This document shows, in pieces, positions 34,925-45,812 of a stretch of 64,000 nt of DNA; position 1 is the stretch's first letter, and each line of letters opens with the position of its first letter. Below the pieces are notes generated by a model, which saw only the letters and a list, made by a program, of their open reading frames with translations, searched no databases and was not told the DNA's origin. The stretch comes from Nocardia takedensis NBRC 100417. GTDB lineage: Bacteria; Actinomycetota; Actinomycetes; Mycobacteriales; Mycobacteriaceae. The stretch covers positions 43,944 to 107,943 of the forward strand of contig NZ_BAGG01000031.1 of the NCBI RefSeq assembly GCF_000308695.1. Direction: 5' to 3'. The position numbers and the translations under genes are program-made.

Positions 34925-36571
34925 GTGCCCATCGCGAATTTCGGGACGAAGGACGAGCCGGGTTTCGAGTTGGTGCGCAGCCCGGATCTGATCGTGGTGC
35001 GCGCCCGCTCCGGCCCCGGCGTGCCGCGCCGGATCGGGTCGGTGCGCACGCCGCTGAGCGCCGAACTCGACGACGCGCGGTTCGTCGTCGGCTATCCGGA
35101 GGCCGGGGTGGAGGTGTACCGGTTGCCCGCCGAATCGTCGGTCGAGCAGCGCAAGCGGGTGCTGCGGGCCGCGCCCGAGATCCGTTTCGCCGGCCACGTT
35201 CTGGTCGCTCCCGGGTCGGCGGAACCGGTGCTCTACACCGAGAACGTCTTCGTCCAGTTCGTTCCCGAGGTCACGCGGGCGCGGTGTCGGGAACTGCTCG
35301 CCGCCGCCGGACTGACCGTCAAGGACGAGGTGACCTACGCGGAGAACGCCTATTTCGCGGCCGCGCCGGAAGGGACCGGACTGCGGGTCTTCGACATCGC
35401 CGCCGATCTGCTCGCCCGCGCGGACGTGCGCTACAGCCATCCCGAGCTGATCCGGCCGCGGGCACGCAAGACCGTGTTCCCGCGGCAGTGGCATCTGGAC
35501 CGCACGACCATCGGCGGCGTCGTGGTCGACGCGCACGCGGGAGTCGCTGCGGCGCACGCGATCACGCGCGGCGCGGGAATCACCGTGGCCGTGGTGGACG
35601 ACGGCGTCGACGTCGATCATCCCGAGTTCGCCGGCGCGACGAAGATCGTCGCGCCGCGCGATGTCACCCTGGGCGTCGATGATCCGCGCCCCAAGGACGC
35701 CTTCGGCACCGGACCCGACGCGGGCGACAACCATGGCACCGCCTGTGCCGGGGTGGCCTGCGCCAACGGGACCGTCGGCGCCTCGGGTGTCGCGCCGGAG
35801 TCCGCGCTGATGCCGATCCGGTTGGTGTCCGGTCTGGGCTCGCAGGCCGAGGCGCAGGCGTTCCGATGGGCGGCCGAGCACGGCGCGGACGTCATCTCGT
35901 GCAGTTGGGGTCCGGCCGACGGCGCGTGGTTCCGCCCGCAGGACCCCGAGCACGACCGCGTGGTGCGGATGCCGGCGAGCACCCGACTCGCCATCGAGTA
36001 CGCGGTCACGAAAGGGCGCGGCGGGCGCGGGTGCGTGGTGCTGTTCGCCGCGGGCAACGGCAACGAGTCGGTCGACAACGACGGCTACGCGAGTTCGCCG
36101 CTGGTGCTGGCGGTCGCCGCCTGCAACGACACCGGAAAGCGCAGCGTGTACAGCGATTTCGGGCGCGCGGTGTGGTGCGCGTTCCCGAGCAGCGACATGG
36201 GTCACGAGCCCTTCGGACACCCGCCGCCGCTGACCACCGGCATCTGGACCGTGGACCGGCACGGCCGCGACGGCTACAACACCGGCCGCAACGGCGACGG
36301 CGACCCGGCGGGCCAGTTCACCGGCAGCTTCGGCGGCACCTCGAGCGCGTGCCCGGGCGCGGCGGGCGTGGTGGCGCTGATGCTGTCGGTGCGGCCGGAA
36401 CTGACACCCGACCGGGTGCGGAACCTGTTGAAGAACACCTGTGTCCGCATCGATCCGGAAGGCGGCGAGTACGACGCCACCGGACACAGCCCGAAGTACG
36501 GCTACGGGCGGGTGGACGCGCTGGCCGCGGTCCGCGCCGCCGCCGCGGCCGACCCGGTGCCGGTGGTCTGA
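34925..36571 (+). CDS. Subtilisin-family (S8) serine protease
   Basis: 548 residues. The catalytic triad is complete: Asp225 in VVDDGVDVDHPE, His270 in NHGTACAG and Ser473 in GGTSSACP, with the oxyanion Asn in FAAGNGNES. About 200 residues precede the catalytic domain and include repeated PEIRFA-type and RARCRELLAAAGL segments that may act as a pro-region. There is no recognisable signal peptide, so it may be cytosolic or exported by another route. GTG at 34925 with GGAGGGA upstream. Natural substrate unknown. Confidence 0.9.
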   Translation: MPIANFGTKDEPGFELVRSPDLIVVRARSGPGVPRRIGSVRTPLSAELDDARFVVGYPEAGVEVYRLPAESSVEQRKRVLRAAPEIRFAGHVLVAPGSAEPVLYTENVFVQFVPEVTRARCRELLAAAGLTVKDEVTYAENAYFAAAPEGTGLRVFDIAADLLARADVRYSHPELIRPRARKTVFPRQWHLDRTTIGGVVVDAHAGVAAAHAITRGAGITVAVVDDGVDVDHPEFAGATKIVAPRDVTLGVDDPRPKDAFGTGPDAGDNHGTACAGVACANGTVGASGVAPESALMPIRLVSGLGSQAEAQAFRWAAEHGADVISCSWGPADGAWFRPQDPEHDRVVRMPASTRLAIEYAVTKGRGGRGCVVLFAAGNGNESVDNDGYASSPLVLAVAACNDTGKRSVYSDFGRAVWCAFPSSDMGHEPFGHPPPLTTGIWTVDRHGRDGYNTGRNGDGDPAGQFTGSFGGTSSACPGAAGVVALMLSVRPELTPDRVRNLLKNTCVRIDPEGGEYDATGHSPKYGYGRVDALAAVRAAAAADPVPVV

Positions 36572-36787
36572 GTCGCGTCGCACTCCGGCGGACAAGCCCG
36601 TCGCCGTGCGCCGAGGCCCGTTTTCCTGCGTGCAGCGCCGCTCGCCGTGTGGTCTGGCCCGGCGCGCAGCGCGGGGCCGTGTGCGCACGCTCGCTCGCCG
36701 TGTGGGCACGCTCGGTGGCCGGGCGCACCGTCCCGCGTCCGGATCGCAGCCTCGATCGAGGAGTCGTAGCGGTGTGGTGCCACGTCG

Positions 36788-38131
36788 TCAGACCGCGATG
36801 TCGCGGCGCAGCAGGTCTTCGACGGTCTCGCGCCGCACCAACTCCCGCGCGCGACCGTCCGCGACCGCGATGATCGGCGGTCGGCCGACGCTGTTGTAGG
36901 TGGAGGCGAGGCTGTGGTGGTACGCGCCGGTGCACGGCACGGCCAGCACCTCGCCCGCGCGCAGGTCGACGGGTAGTCGCACGTCGGCGGCCAAGACGTC
37001 GCCCGCCTCGCAGAAGCGGCCCGCGACGGTGGCGGTCATCTGCGGACCGCAGGGGTGTCGATTGGCGACGACGACGTCGTAGCGCGCGCCGTAGAGGGCC
37101 ACTCGCGGGTTGTCGCCCATGCCGCCGTCGACGGTCACGTAGGTGTGGCCGCCCTCGACGTGTTTGACCGAGACGACCCGGTAGAGCGTGACGCCCGCGC
37201 GGGCGACGATCGCGCGTCCCGGTTCGAGGATGAGCACCGGGCGCGGGAAGTGCTGTCGCGCGCAGGCCGCGTCGAGCGCGTCCTCGAGGACCTGGGCGAG
37301 TTCGGTCAGGTTAAGTTCGGCGTCGCCTGGCCGGTAGGCGACCGCGTGTCCGCCGCCGAGGTCGAGTTCGGTGAGCAGGACGCCGTGCTCGCGCCGGATC
37401 ACGGCCATCTCGGCGACCAGGCGGCGCACGGCTTCGCCGTAGTGGTCGGGGTCGTGGATCTGCGAGCCGAGGTGACAGTGCAGTCCGACCAGGCGCAGGT
37501 TCGGCTGCCGCAGCACCCTGGCGACCGCGTCGGCGGCGGCCTCGGAGCCGAGGGGGAAGCCGAATTTCTGGTCGAGCACGCCGGTGTGGACCGCCGGGTG
37601 ACCGTGGACGTCGATGCCGGGCGAGAGGCGCAGCAGCACGTCTACCGGGGTGGTGGCGAGCGCGCTGAGCAGGGTGATCTCGGCGGGCGAGTCGACGACG
37701 ATCCGGCCGACGCCCGCCCGCACCGCCGCGCGGAGTTCGTCGCAGGTCTTACCGTTGCCGTGCACGATGATCCGGCGCGGCGGCACCCCGGCGGCCAGGG
37801 CGAGGGCCAGTTCTCCCGAGGAGCACACGTCGACCCACAGGCCCTCCTCGGCGACCCAGGACGCGACCGCGCGGATCATCAGCGCCTTGCCCGCGTAGGC
37901 GATCCGCGCCTCGGGGAAGACCGCGCGATAGGCGCGGCACCGGGCACGGACCTCCGTCTCGTCCAGGACGTAGGTGGGCGTGCCGTAGTGGTCGGCGATA
38001 TCGGCCAGCGCGACCGAGCCGACGGTGACCCGGCCCTCGTCGTCGTAGTGCGTCTCGCGCGGCCAGACGGCCGCGTCCAGGCGCGGGGGTGTTCCCGATC
38101 GCAGCGACGGAAAGATCTCGAGCAGCGTCAC
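36788..38131 (-). CDS. lysA: Diaminopimelate decarboxylase
   Basis: PLP enzyme that converts meso-diaminopimelate to L-lysine. 447 residues in the fold III pattern: PLP lysine in RIAYAGKALMIRAV, glycine loop DLGGGHAV, EPGRAI, and the substrate-binding CGPQM and CTGAYHHSL motifs near the C-terminus. Alanine racemase-like barrel followed by a beta domain; length normal. GTG at 38131 has AGGAGACACC upstream. It stands alone, not with thrA/hom, so it could be a second lysA copy in this genome; the window cannot tell. Confidence 0.93.
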   Translation of the reverse strand: MTLLEIFPSLRSGTPPRLDAAVWPRETHYDDEGRVTVGSVALADIADHYGTPTYVLDETEVRARCRAYRAVFPEARIAYAGKALMIRAVASWVAEEGLWVDVCSSGELALALAAGVPPRRIIVHGNGKTCDELRAAVRAGVGRIVVDSPAEITLLSALATTPVDVLLRLSPGIDVHGHPAVHTGVLDQKFGFPLGSEAAADAVARVLRQPNLRLVGLHCHLGSQIHDPDHYGEAVRRLVAEMAVIRREHGVLLTELDLGGGHAVAYRPGDAELNLTELAQVLEDALDAACARQHFPRPVLILEPGRAIVARAGVTLYRVVSVKHVEGGHTYVTVDGGMGDNPRVALYGARYDVVVANRHPCGPQMTATVAGRFCEAGDVLAADVRLPVDLRAGEVLAVPCTGAYHHSLASTYNSVGRPPIIAVADGRARELVRRETVEDLLRRDIAV

Positions 38132-38265
38132 GGTGTCTCCTGGGGCGTCCCCGCCGTTCGGTATGCGGGGTCGTTGTCAGGATCGCGCCGCTGCCCGCCG
38201 GTGGACCCGCCGTTGACGGAACCCTGACGCTCGGCGCGCCCATCCGGACGCTTTCGCGACGGGCC

Positions 38266-39069
38266 TCAGTTGCCCAGGCGGCGGTACAGCGCGCCGGCGA
38301 TCGGCGCGGACACCGCGCGCGGCGCGTACTGGCCCGCGACGCTCATCCCCTTGCCGAGCAGGCCGGGGACCACGCGCATCTTGTTGCGGGCCAGCGCGTC
38401 CAGCGACAGTTTCGCGGTGTGCTCGGCGGAGACCCAGATGAACTCGGGAACCTTGTTGTCGGAGACGAACGCCTCGGTCTGCTCGGGGTTGTCGGTGCGC
38501 ACCGGGCCGGGGGCCAGCAGCGTGACGTGCACGCCCCGCCCGCGCAACTCACCGCGCAGCGATTCGGAGAAGCTGTTGGTGAACGCCTTGGACGCCGCGT
38601 AGGTGGCGTTGTTCGGGATCGGCATGTTGCCCGCCGCGGACCCGGTGATCAGGATGCCGCCGCCACCGCGCGCGAGCATGCCGGGCAGCACCGCCAAGCT
38701 CAGGTCGTGCACCGCGACGGCGTTGAGTTCCATCACCGACCGCTCGACGGCGGGATCGAGGTCGGCGACCGCGCCGAAGGTCGCCACGCCCGCGTTGTTG
38801 CACAGGATCGCGATGTCGCGGGCGGCCAGTTCCTCGACCAGGGGGGCGCGCTGCGCGCGATCGGACAGGTCGACCGCGCGCACCTCGGCGGTGACGCCGT
38901 GCCGCTCGGTGAGCCGTTGCGCCAGATCGGCGAGCAGTTCGCCGCGGCGGGCGACGAGGATCAGCGAATAGCCGCGGGCCGCGAGTTCGACGGCAAGGGC
39001 GGTGCCGATCCCGGAGGAGGCTCCGGTGACGACCGCGCGATTGTCCGAGGTGGGGGAAGGCAGACTCAC
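38266..39069 (-). CDS. Short-chain dehydrogenase/reductase
   Basis: 267 residues, classical SDR: cofactor motif VVTGASSGIGTALA near residue 15, LCNNAGVATFG (NNAG), catalytic Ser in ITGSAAGN and YAASKAF with the catalytic Tyr/Lys. RRGE after the second strand suggests NADP(H). The C-terminus contains a basic/hydrophobic tail (KGMSVAGQYAPRAVSAPIAGALYRR). Resembles the mycobacterial Rv2509 type implicated in mycolic acid maturation, and its position fits that, but Nocardia has many SDRs, so this is tentative. TAGGCT lies 6 nt before the GTG. Confidence 0.88.
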   Translation of the reverse strand: MSLPSPTSDNRAVVTGASSGIGTALAVELAARGYSLILVARRGELLADLAQRLTERHGVTAEVRAVDLSDRAQRAPLVEELAARDIAILCNNAGVATFGAVADLDPAVERSVMELNAVAVHDLSLAVLPGMLARGGGGILITGSAAGNMPIPNNATYAASKAFTNSFSESLRGELRGRGVHVTLLAPGPVRTDNPEQTEAFVSDNKVPEFIWVSAEHTAKLSLDALARNKMRVVPGLLGKGMSVAGQYAPRAVSAPIAGALYRRLGN

Positions 39070-39075
39070 GCTGCG

Positions 39076-39081
39076 AGCCTA
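39076..39081 (-). promoter_or_regulatory. Putative leaderless -10 box of the SDR gene
   Basis: TAGGCT on the minus strand, 6 nt before the GTG at 39069. Confidence 0.4.
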
Positions 39082-39099
39082 GGCGATGCCCGCGCGCCG

Positions 39100-41701
<2,602 letters not shown>

Positions 41702-41707
41702 GCCGAC

Positions 41708-41713
41708 ACGCTA
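41708..41713 (-). promoter_or_regulatory. Putative leaderless -10 box of padR-fadH
   Basis: TAGCGT on the minus strand, 6 nt before the ATG at 41701; the operator dyad lies 16 bp further upstream. Confidence 0.4.
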
Positions 41714-41729
41714 CCCGTAACACCCGGTA

Positions 41730-41749
41730 CTATGCAATTAGGTGCATAG
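41730..41749. promoter_or_regulatory. Putative PadR operator
   Basis: Perfect dyad CTATGCA-N6-TGCATAG, matching the ATGCA...TGCAT style of PadR operators, about 28 bp upstream of the regulator start. Confidence 0.7.
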
Positions 41750-41827
41750 CATCAAATGGCGACATTCCCGGTCACAGACACAACCACCCGGTACACCCCC
41801 ACAAGCATCATCACCACCCCACGCCCC

Positions 41828-42493
41828 CCACTCGGGCGCGAGTCTTACGAACGCCGTTCGCGGCCGTCTCGTCGTCCAACGGGCGAAGCGCATGCACCGT
41901 AGTGGTGATCACTCGGTACACCCCTCAGGCAACGTCACCGCCTCACGCCCCCACTCGGGAGCGAGCCCGACGAGCGACGTTCGCGGCCGTCTCGTCGGCC
42001 GGCGGGCGAAGCGCATGCGCCGCAGGCGCGAGTCTCGCCCGCCGGCCGACGAGACATAGGGGCCGCGAACACGCCGCGACGGAGTCGCGGCCAATAAACA
42101 CCGGGTACACCGCCCTGAGACCCGTAATCCGGCAACTCCCGACCCACCACACCTCACCGGCGACCTCACCACCAAAACCGGCCGGCACGGCAAACTCCCC
42201 AAGCAACATCACCACCTCACGCTGCCCTGCCGGTACAACCCCGCAAGCAACACACCCCACGCCCTTCACTCGGGTGCGAGCCTGACGAGCGCCGTTCGCG
42301 CCGTCTCGTCGGCCGGTGGGCGAAGCGCTTGTGCCGTAGTGGTGATCACTCGGTATACCCCTCAGGCGACGTCCCCACCTAGCGTCCCCCACTCGGGTGC
42401 GAGCCCGACGAGCCTCCTTCACGGCCGTCCCGCCCACCACCCGACGAGACGAAAAGGGCCGCGAACACGCCGCGCCGAAGGCGCGGCCAATAA
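41828..42493. repeat. Cluster of composite interspersed repeats
   Basis: The gene-free 800 bp between padR and the MFS gene is built from repeated blocks. Block A (about 72 bp, starts CCACTCGGG and ends GCGAAGCGCATG..CCG) occurs at 41828-41899, 41951-42022, 42267-42336 and, shortened, 42389-42430. Block B (38 bp, GTAGTGGTGATCACTCGG...) occurs at 41899-41936 and 42336-42373. Block C (38 bp, GGGCCGCGAACACGCCGCG...CAATAA) occurs at 42060-42097 and 42456-42493. No open frame is shared, so these are non-coding repeats, possibly a Nocardia-type dispersed element. Confidence 0.8.
41991..42053. repeat. 19-bp perfect inverted repeat inside the repeat cluster
   Basis: CTCGTCGGCCGGCGGGCGA (41991-42009) and its exact complement (42035-42053) with a 25-bp spacer. 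Strong enough to form a cruciform or a transcript hairpin. Confidence 0.85.
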
Positions 42494-42496
42494 GGT
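42491..42496 (+). promoter_or_regulatory. Putative leaderless -10 box of the MFS gene
   Basis: TAAGGT, 6 nt before the ATG at 42503. It overlaps the last bases of repeat block C; the other block C copy reads AATAAACACC and lacks the TANNNT pattern. Confidence 0.45.
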
Positions 42497-42502
42497 ACAG
42501 CC

Positions 42503-43897
42503 ATGACCGAGGTGTACGGCGATCCGAACGAGAAGTACGCCGATGCGGCCATCGGGCAGTCCGCCGGGCGCGGGCAGATCGTGGCGTGGGGGTTGTGGGA
42601 CTGGGGTTCCTCGGCTTTTCAAGCCGTGGTGCTCACGTTCGTCTTCTCGGTCTATCTCACCGACAAGGTCGGCGAGGATCTGCCCGGCGATGTCAGCGCG
42701 AGCGCGTGGTTGGCTTGGGCCATCGCGGGCGCGGGGGTGGTGGTGGCTCTTACCGCGCCGGTCGCGGGACAGTATTTCGATGCCGCCGCCCGCCGTAAAC
42801 GCGCGCTCGGCGTGCTGACCGCGTTGACGGTGTTGTCGATGACGGGCCTGTTCTTCGTCCACGACGACTACCACGACCTGTGGCTCGGGTTGGTGCTGTT
42901 GGCTTTCGGTTCGGCGGTGTTCGAGTTGGCGGGCGTGCCCTACAACGCCATGCTGCGCCAGGTCTCCACGCCCGACACCGTCGGACGGGTTTCCGGATTC
43001 GGCTGGGCCATGGGCTATTTCGGCGGGATCGTGCTGCTGCTGATCTGCTATGTCGGCTTCATCGCGGGTGACGGCGACAGTCGGGGACTGCTCGGTGTGC
43101 CGACCGACGAGGGCCTCAACATCCGCTTGGTGGCACTGCTGGCCGCGGTCTGGTTCGCCGCGTTCGCGATTCCGGTGCTCGTCGCGGTGCCGGAACTGCC
43201 TCGTGTCGAGGCCGACGCGCCGGTCGCGGGCAAGCGGTGGCGTGGCCGTCTCGCTGACCTGGGCAGCTTCTTCGGCGCCTACGCGACGCTGTGGCGGGAT
43301 CTGTGCGAATTGTGGTCCGTGGACCGGCGGACCGTGGGATTCCTGGTGGCCAGCGCGGTTTTCCGGGACGGGTTGGCCGGTGTGTTCACCTTCGGCGCGG
43401 TGCTCGCGGTCGGTGTGTACGGGATCGCCGACGCCGACGTGCTGCTGTTCGGGATCGCCGCGAACGTGGTGGCCGCGCTCGGCGCGCTGGTCGCGGGACG
43501 TTTCGACGACCGGGTGGGCCCGAAGACGGTGATCGTGGTGTCGCTGGCCTCGATGCTGGTGTGGGGCACGGTGCTGCTGTTCGTGTCCGGTCCGCTGCTG
43601 TTCTGGATCTTCGGCCTGCTGTTGACGGTCTCGGTCGGTCCCGCGCAGTCCTCGGCCCGATCCTTCTTGGCCCGGCTCGCACCGCCCGGACGCGAGGGGC
43701 AGATGTTCGGGCTCTACACCACCACGGGGCGGGCGGCGTCGTTCCTCGCCCCGGCCTTGTTCGGTTTCTTCGTGTGGGTCTTCGACGCCGAACGCGCGGG
43801 GATCGCCGGGCTGTTGCTGGTGATCGGTGTGGGACTGGCCGTGCTGATCCCGGTGCGCGGGCCCGATCCGCGCATGGTGGTCGGCGAGACGGCGTAG
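42503..43897 (+). CDS. MFS transporter, UMF1 (Atg22-like) family
   Basis: 464 residues with about 12 hydrophobic helices. The start (VAWGLWDWGSSAFQAVVLTFVFSVYL) is typical of the UMF1/Atg22 family, where the tryptophan-containing motif opens helix 1; SGFGWAMGYFGG in helix 5 is also characteristic. Yeast Atg22 exports amino acids from the vacuole, but bacterial substrates are unknown. The gene begins right at the end of the repeat cluster and is convergent with the TetR gene at 43902, 4 bp away. Confidence 0.88.
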   Translation: MTEVYGDPNEKYADAAIGQSAGRGQIVAWGLWDWGSSAFQAVVLTFVFSVYLTDKVGEDLPGDVSASAWLAWAIAGAGVVVALTAPVAGQYFDAAARRKRALGVLTALTVLSMTGLFFVHDDYHDLWLGLVLLAFGSAVFELAGVPYNAMLRQVSTPDTVGRVSGFGWAMGYFGGIVLLLICYVGFIAGDGDSRGLLGVPTDEGLNIRLVALLAAVWFAAFAIPVLVAVPELPRVEADAPVAGKRWRGRLADLGSFFGAYATLWRDLCELWSVDRRTVGFLVASAVFRDGLAGVFTFGAVLAVGVYGIADADVLLFGIAANVVAALGALVAGRFDDRVGPKTVIVVSLASMLVWGTVLLFVSGPLLFWIFGLLLTVSVGPAQSSARSFLARLAPPGREGQMFGLYTTTGRAASFLAPALFGFFVWVFDAERAGIAGLLLVIGVGLAVLIPVRGPDPRMVVGETA

Positions 43898-43901
43898 CGG
43901 C

Positions 43902-44540
43902 TCAGGCCGGCTTCCACATTCCCATCCCGAGCACGATCAACCGCACCTGTGTCACGGTCCGGTCGATGACGGCGGCCTCCTCGCGCGGCCTGGCCGCGAG
44001 GTAGGCGGCGATGCCGTCGGCGACGGTGGAGATCAGCAGGTCGGCGGCGGTTTCCAGATCCTTGGGGCCCCAGTCGTCCAGGGCGCGCACCCGGGACAGG
44101 TCGGCGACCAGTTCCCGCATGATCAGGTGCAGTTCGCTCGCGATGGCGGCGCGCACGGCCGCCGCGCCGCCGTGGCGTTCGCGGATGAGGAAGCCGAACA
44201 GTTCGCGGCGCGGTTCCACCTGGTCGAACAGGTAGCGCACGACTTCCGACAGGTTCGCGTCGGGTTTGCGCCGAACCTCGCGCAGCGACAGGCGCAGTCG
44301 GTTGATTCCCTCGTCGACCAGGGCGGTGGCCAGATCCTCGAGCGAGGTGAAGTGCCGGTAGAACGCGGTGGGCACGATGCCGGCCGAACGCGCGATCTCG
44401 CGCAGGCTCAGGGCGGCGAAACCGCGCTCGGCGGCCAGCGCCAGGGTGCCGTCCATGAGGGCCTGGCGGGTGCGCTCCTTGCGTTCGTGTCGGGTTTCCG
44501 CCTGTTCGGTCATTTCGGTGAGCATACAGCCGTTCACCAT
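43902..44540 (-). CDS. TetR-family regulator of the desaturase operon (DesT-like role inferred)
   Basis: 212 residues from ATG 44540, which has AAGGAGG 5-6 nt upstream. Helix-turn-helix: RTRQALMDGTLALAAERGFAALSLREIARSAGIVPTAFYRHFTSLEDL. The C-terminal half is the helical effector domain. It is divergent from a reductase-desaturase operon, and the shared region holds an 18-bp dyad. In Pseudomonas the TetR protein DesT, which senses saturated versus unsaturated acyl-CoA, controls the same pair of functions; that parallel suggests a membrane-fluidity sensor here. Confidence 0.9.
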   Translation of the reverse strand: MVNGCMLTEMTEQAETRHERKERTRQALMDGTLALAAERGFAALSLREIARSAGIVPTAFYRHFTSLEDLATALVDEGINRLRLSLREVRRKPDANLSEVVRYLFDQVEPRRELFGFLIRERHGGAAAVRAAIASELHLIMRELVADLSRVRALDDWGPKDLETAADLLISTVADGIAAYLAARPREEAAVIDRTVTQVRLIVLGMGMWKPA

Positions 44541-44619
44541 CGCATCCTCCTTTTTTGTGCCTTCTGTCACAGTTCGAGCCGGTTGACAGGGTGTACCGGT
44601 CATCAGTCACACTGGTTTT

Positions 44620-44637
44620 AGTGCACAAGCGTGCACT
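44620..44637. promoter_or_regulatory. DesT-like operator of the reductase-desaturase operon
   Basis: Perfect dyad AGTGCAC-AAGC-GTGCACT. A TTGACA (44583-44588) lies 31 bp before it, so the dyad would sit around the transcription start and block the promoter when occupied. Its length and AGTG...CACT ends resemble Pseudomonas DesT sites. Confidence 0.75.
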
Positions 44638-44663
44638 GAATATTGATAGCACGGGAGAGGCTC

Positions 44664-45767
44664 ATGGTGGATCTCATCGATCTGGTGCAGACCCTGACCA
44701 CACCGCATCCGCTCGACCGCTACCTGGAACTGGTGAAGCCCACACTCACCGCCCGCCAGATGCGGGCCGAAGTCGTGCGCGTGGGCCGGTCCACTCCGGG
44801 ATCGGTGACCCTCACGCTGCGGCCCACCCGGCACTGGCGCGGCCACCGGGCCGGACAGTACGTCCGCCTCGGCATCGTCATCGACGGCGTGCGGCACAGC
44901 CGGTGCTATTCACCGGTCAACGCCGAGAACGGCCGCGGCCGCCACCTCCAGGTGACCGTCAAGGCGCACGGCGACGGACTGGTCTCGCGCTACCTGCACC
45001 GCTCGGCCAAGCCGGGCATGGTGGTCGACCTGGAACCCGCCGCGGGCACGTTCCACCTGCCGCGCGTGCGTCCCGACCGCGTCCTGCTCATCAGCGGCGG
45101 CAGCGGCATCACCCCGGTGCTGTCGATGATGCGGACCCTGGCCGCCGAGGACTACCGCGGCGAGGTGGTGTTCCTGCACTACGCGAAGTCGCCGTCGCTG
45201 GTCCCGCACCGCGAGGACCTCGAGGCCATCGCCACGGCCCATCCGAACTTCCGCGTGGAGTTGCGGTATCCCGGCCGTCCGCAGGTCAACGACGCGGTCG
45301 ACGGTCCGCTCACCGAGATCGGCGGCGGCGCTCACCTCGACCGCGCCGAACTCGACCGGGTCGCGCCGTGGTTCGCCGACGCGCAGACCTACGTGTGCGG
45401 CCCGGAACCGCTGATGGCCGCCGCGCGGGAGATCCACCGCGCCGCGGGCGTCGAGGACCGCCTGCACACCGAGGAGTTCACCCTCACCCTCGCGCCGGTC
45501 GCTCCGGGCGAGGCCGAGGGCACGGTGTGCTTCTCCGGCAGCGGGGTATCCGCCGACAACAACGGCGCGAGCCTGCTCGAGCAGGCCGAGGCCGCCGGGC
45601 TGACGCCCGAATACGGCTGCCGCATGGGGATCTGCTTCTCCTGCACCGCCGTGCGCCGCAGCGGGTCCACGCGCAACCTGCGCACCGGCGAGATCGACAG
45701 CGAGGCCGATCAGCCCATCCAACTGTGCGTCAACGCCCCCGCGGGCGACGTCGACATCGACATCTGA
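44664..45767 (+). CDS. Ferredoxin-type NAD(P)H oxidoreductase, electron donor to the desaturase
   Basis: 367 residues in three parts: FAD domain with the RxYS motif (RCYSPVNAENG), NAD(P)-binding domain with ISGGSGITPVLSMMRTL, and a C-terminal plant-type [2Fe-2S] domain with YGCRMGICFSC and LCVNAP supplying four cysteines. This matches M. tuberculosis Rv3230c, which passes electrons from NADPH to DesA3. ATG at 44664 follows GGGAGAGG. The desaturase gene starts 45 bp later in the same operon. Confidence 0.93.
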   Translation: MVDLIDLVQTLTTPHPLDRYLELVKPTLTARQMRAEVVRVGRSTPGSVTLTLRPTRHWRGHRAGQYVRLGIVIDGVRHSRCYSPVNAENGRGRHLQVTVKAHGDGLVSRYLHRSAKPGMVVDLEPAAGTFHLPRVRPDRVLLISGGSGITPVLSMMRTLAAEDYRGEVVFLHYAKSPSLVPHREDLEAIATAHPNFRVELRYPGRPQVNDAVDGPLTEIGGGAHLDRAELDRVAPWFADAQTYVCGPEPLMAAAREIHRAAGVEDRLHTEEFTLTLAPVAPGEAEGTVCFSGSGVSADNNGASLLEQAEAAGLTPEYGCRMGICFSCTAVRRSGSTRNLRTGEIDSEADQPIQLCVNAPAGDVDIDI

Positions 45768-45812
45768 CGCACCACCGACGCGCACAACCATCGAATCGAC
45801 AGGGGAGTTGAC

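Noticed and set aside
41828..42493. CRISPR array
   Set aside because: The repeats are few, long (38-72 bp), of mixed types and not separated by unique spacers of constant length; no cas gene is present.
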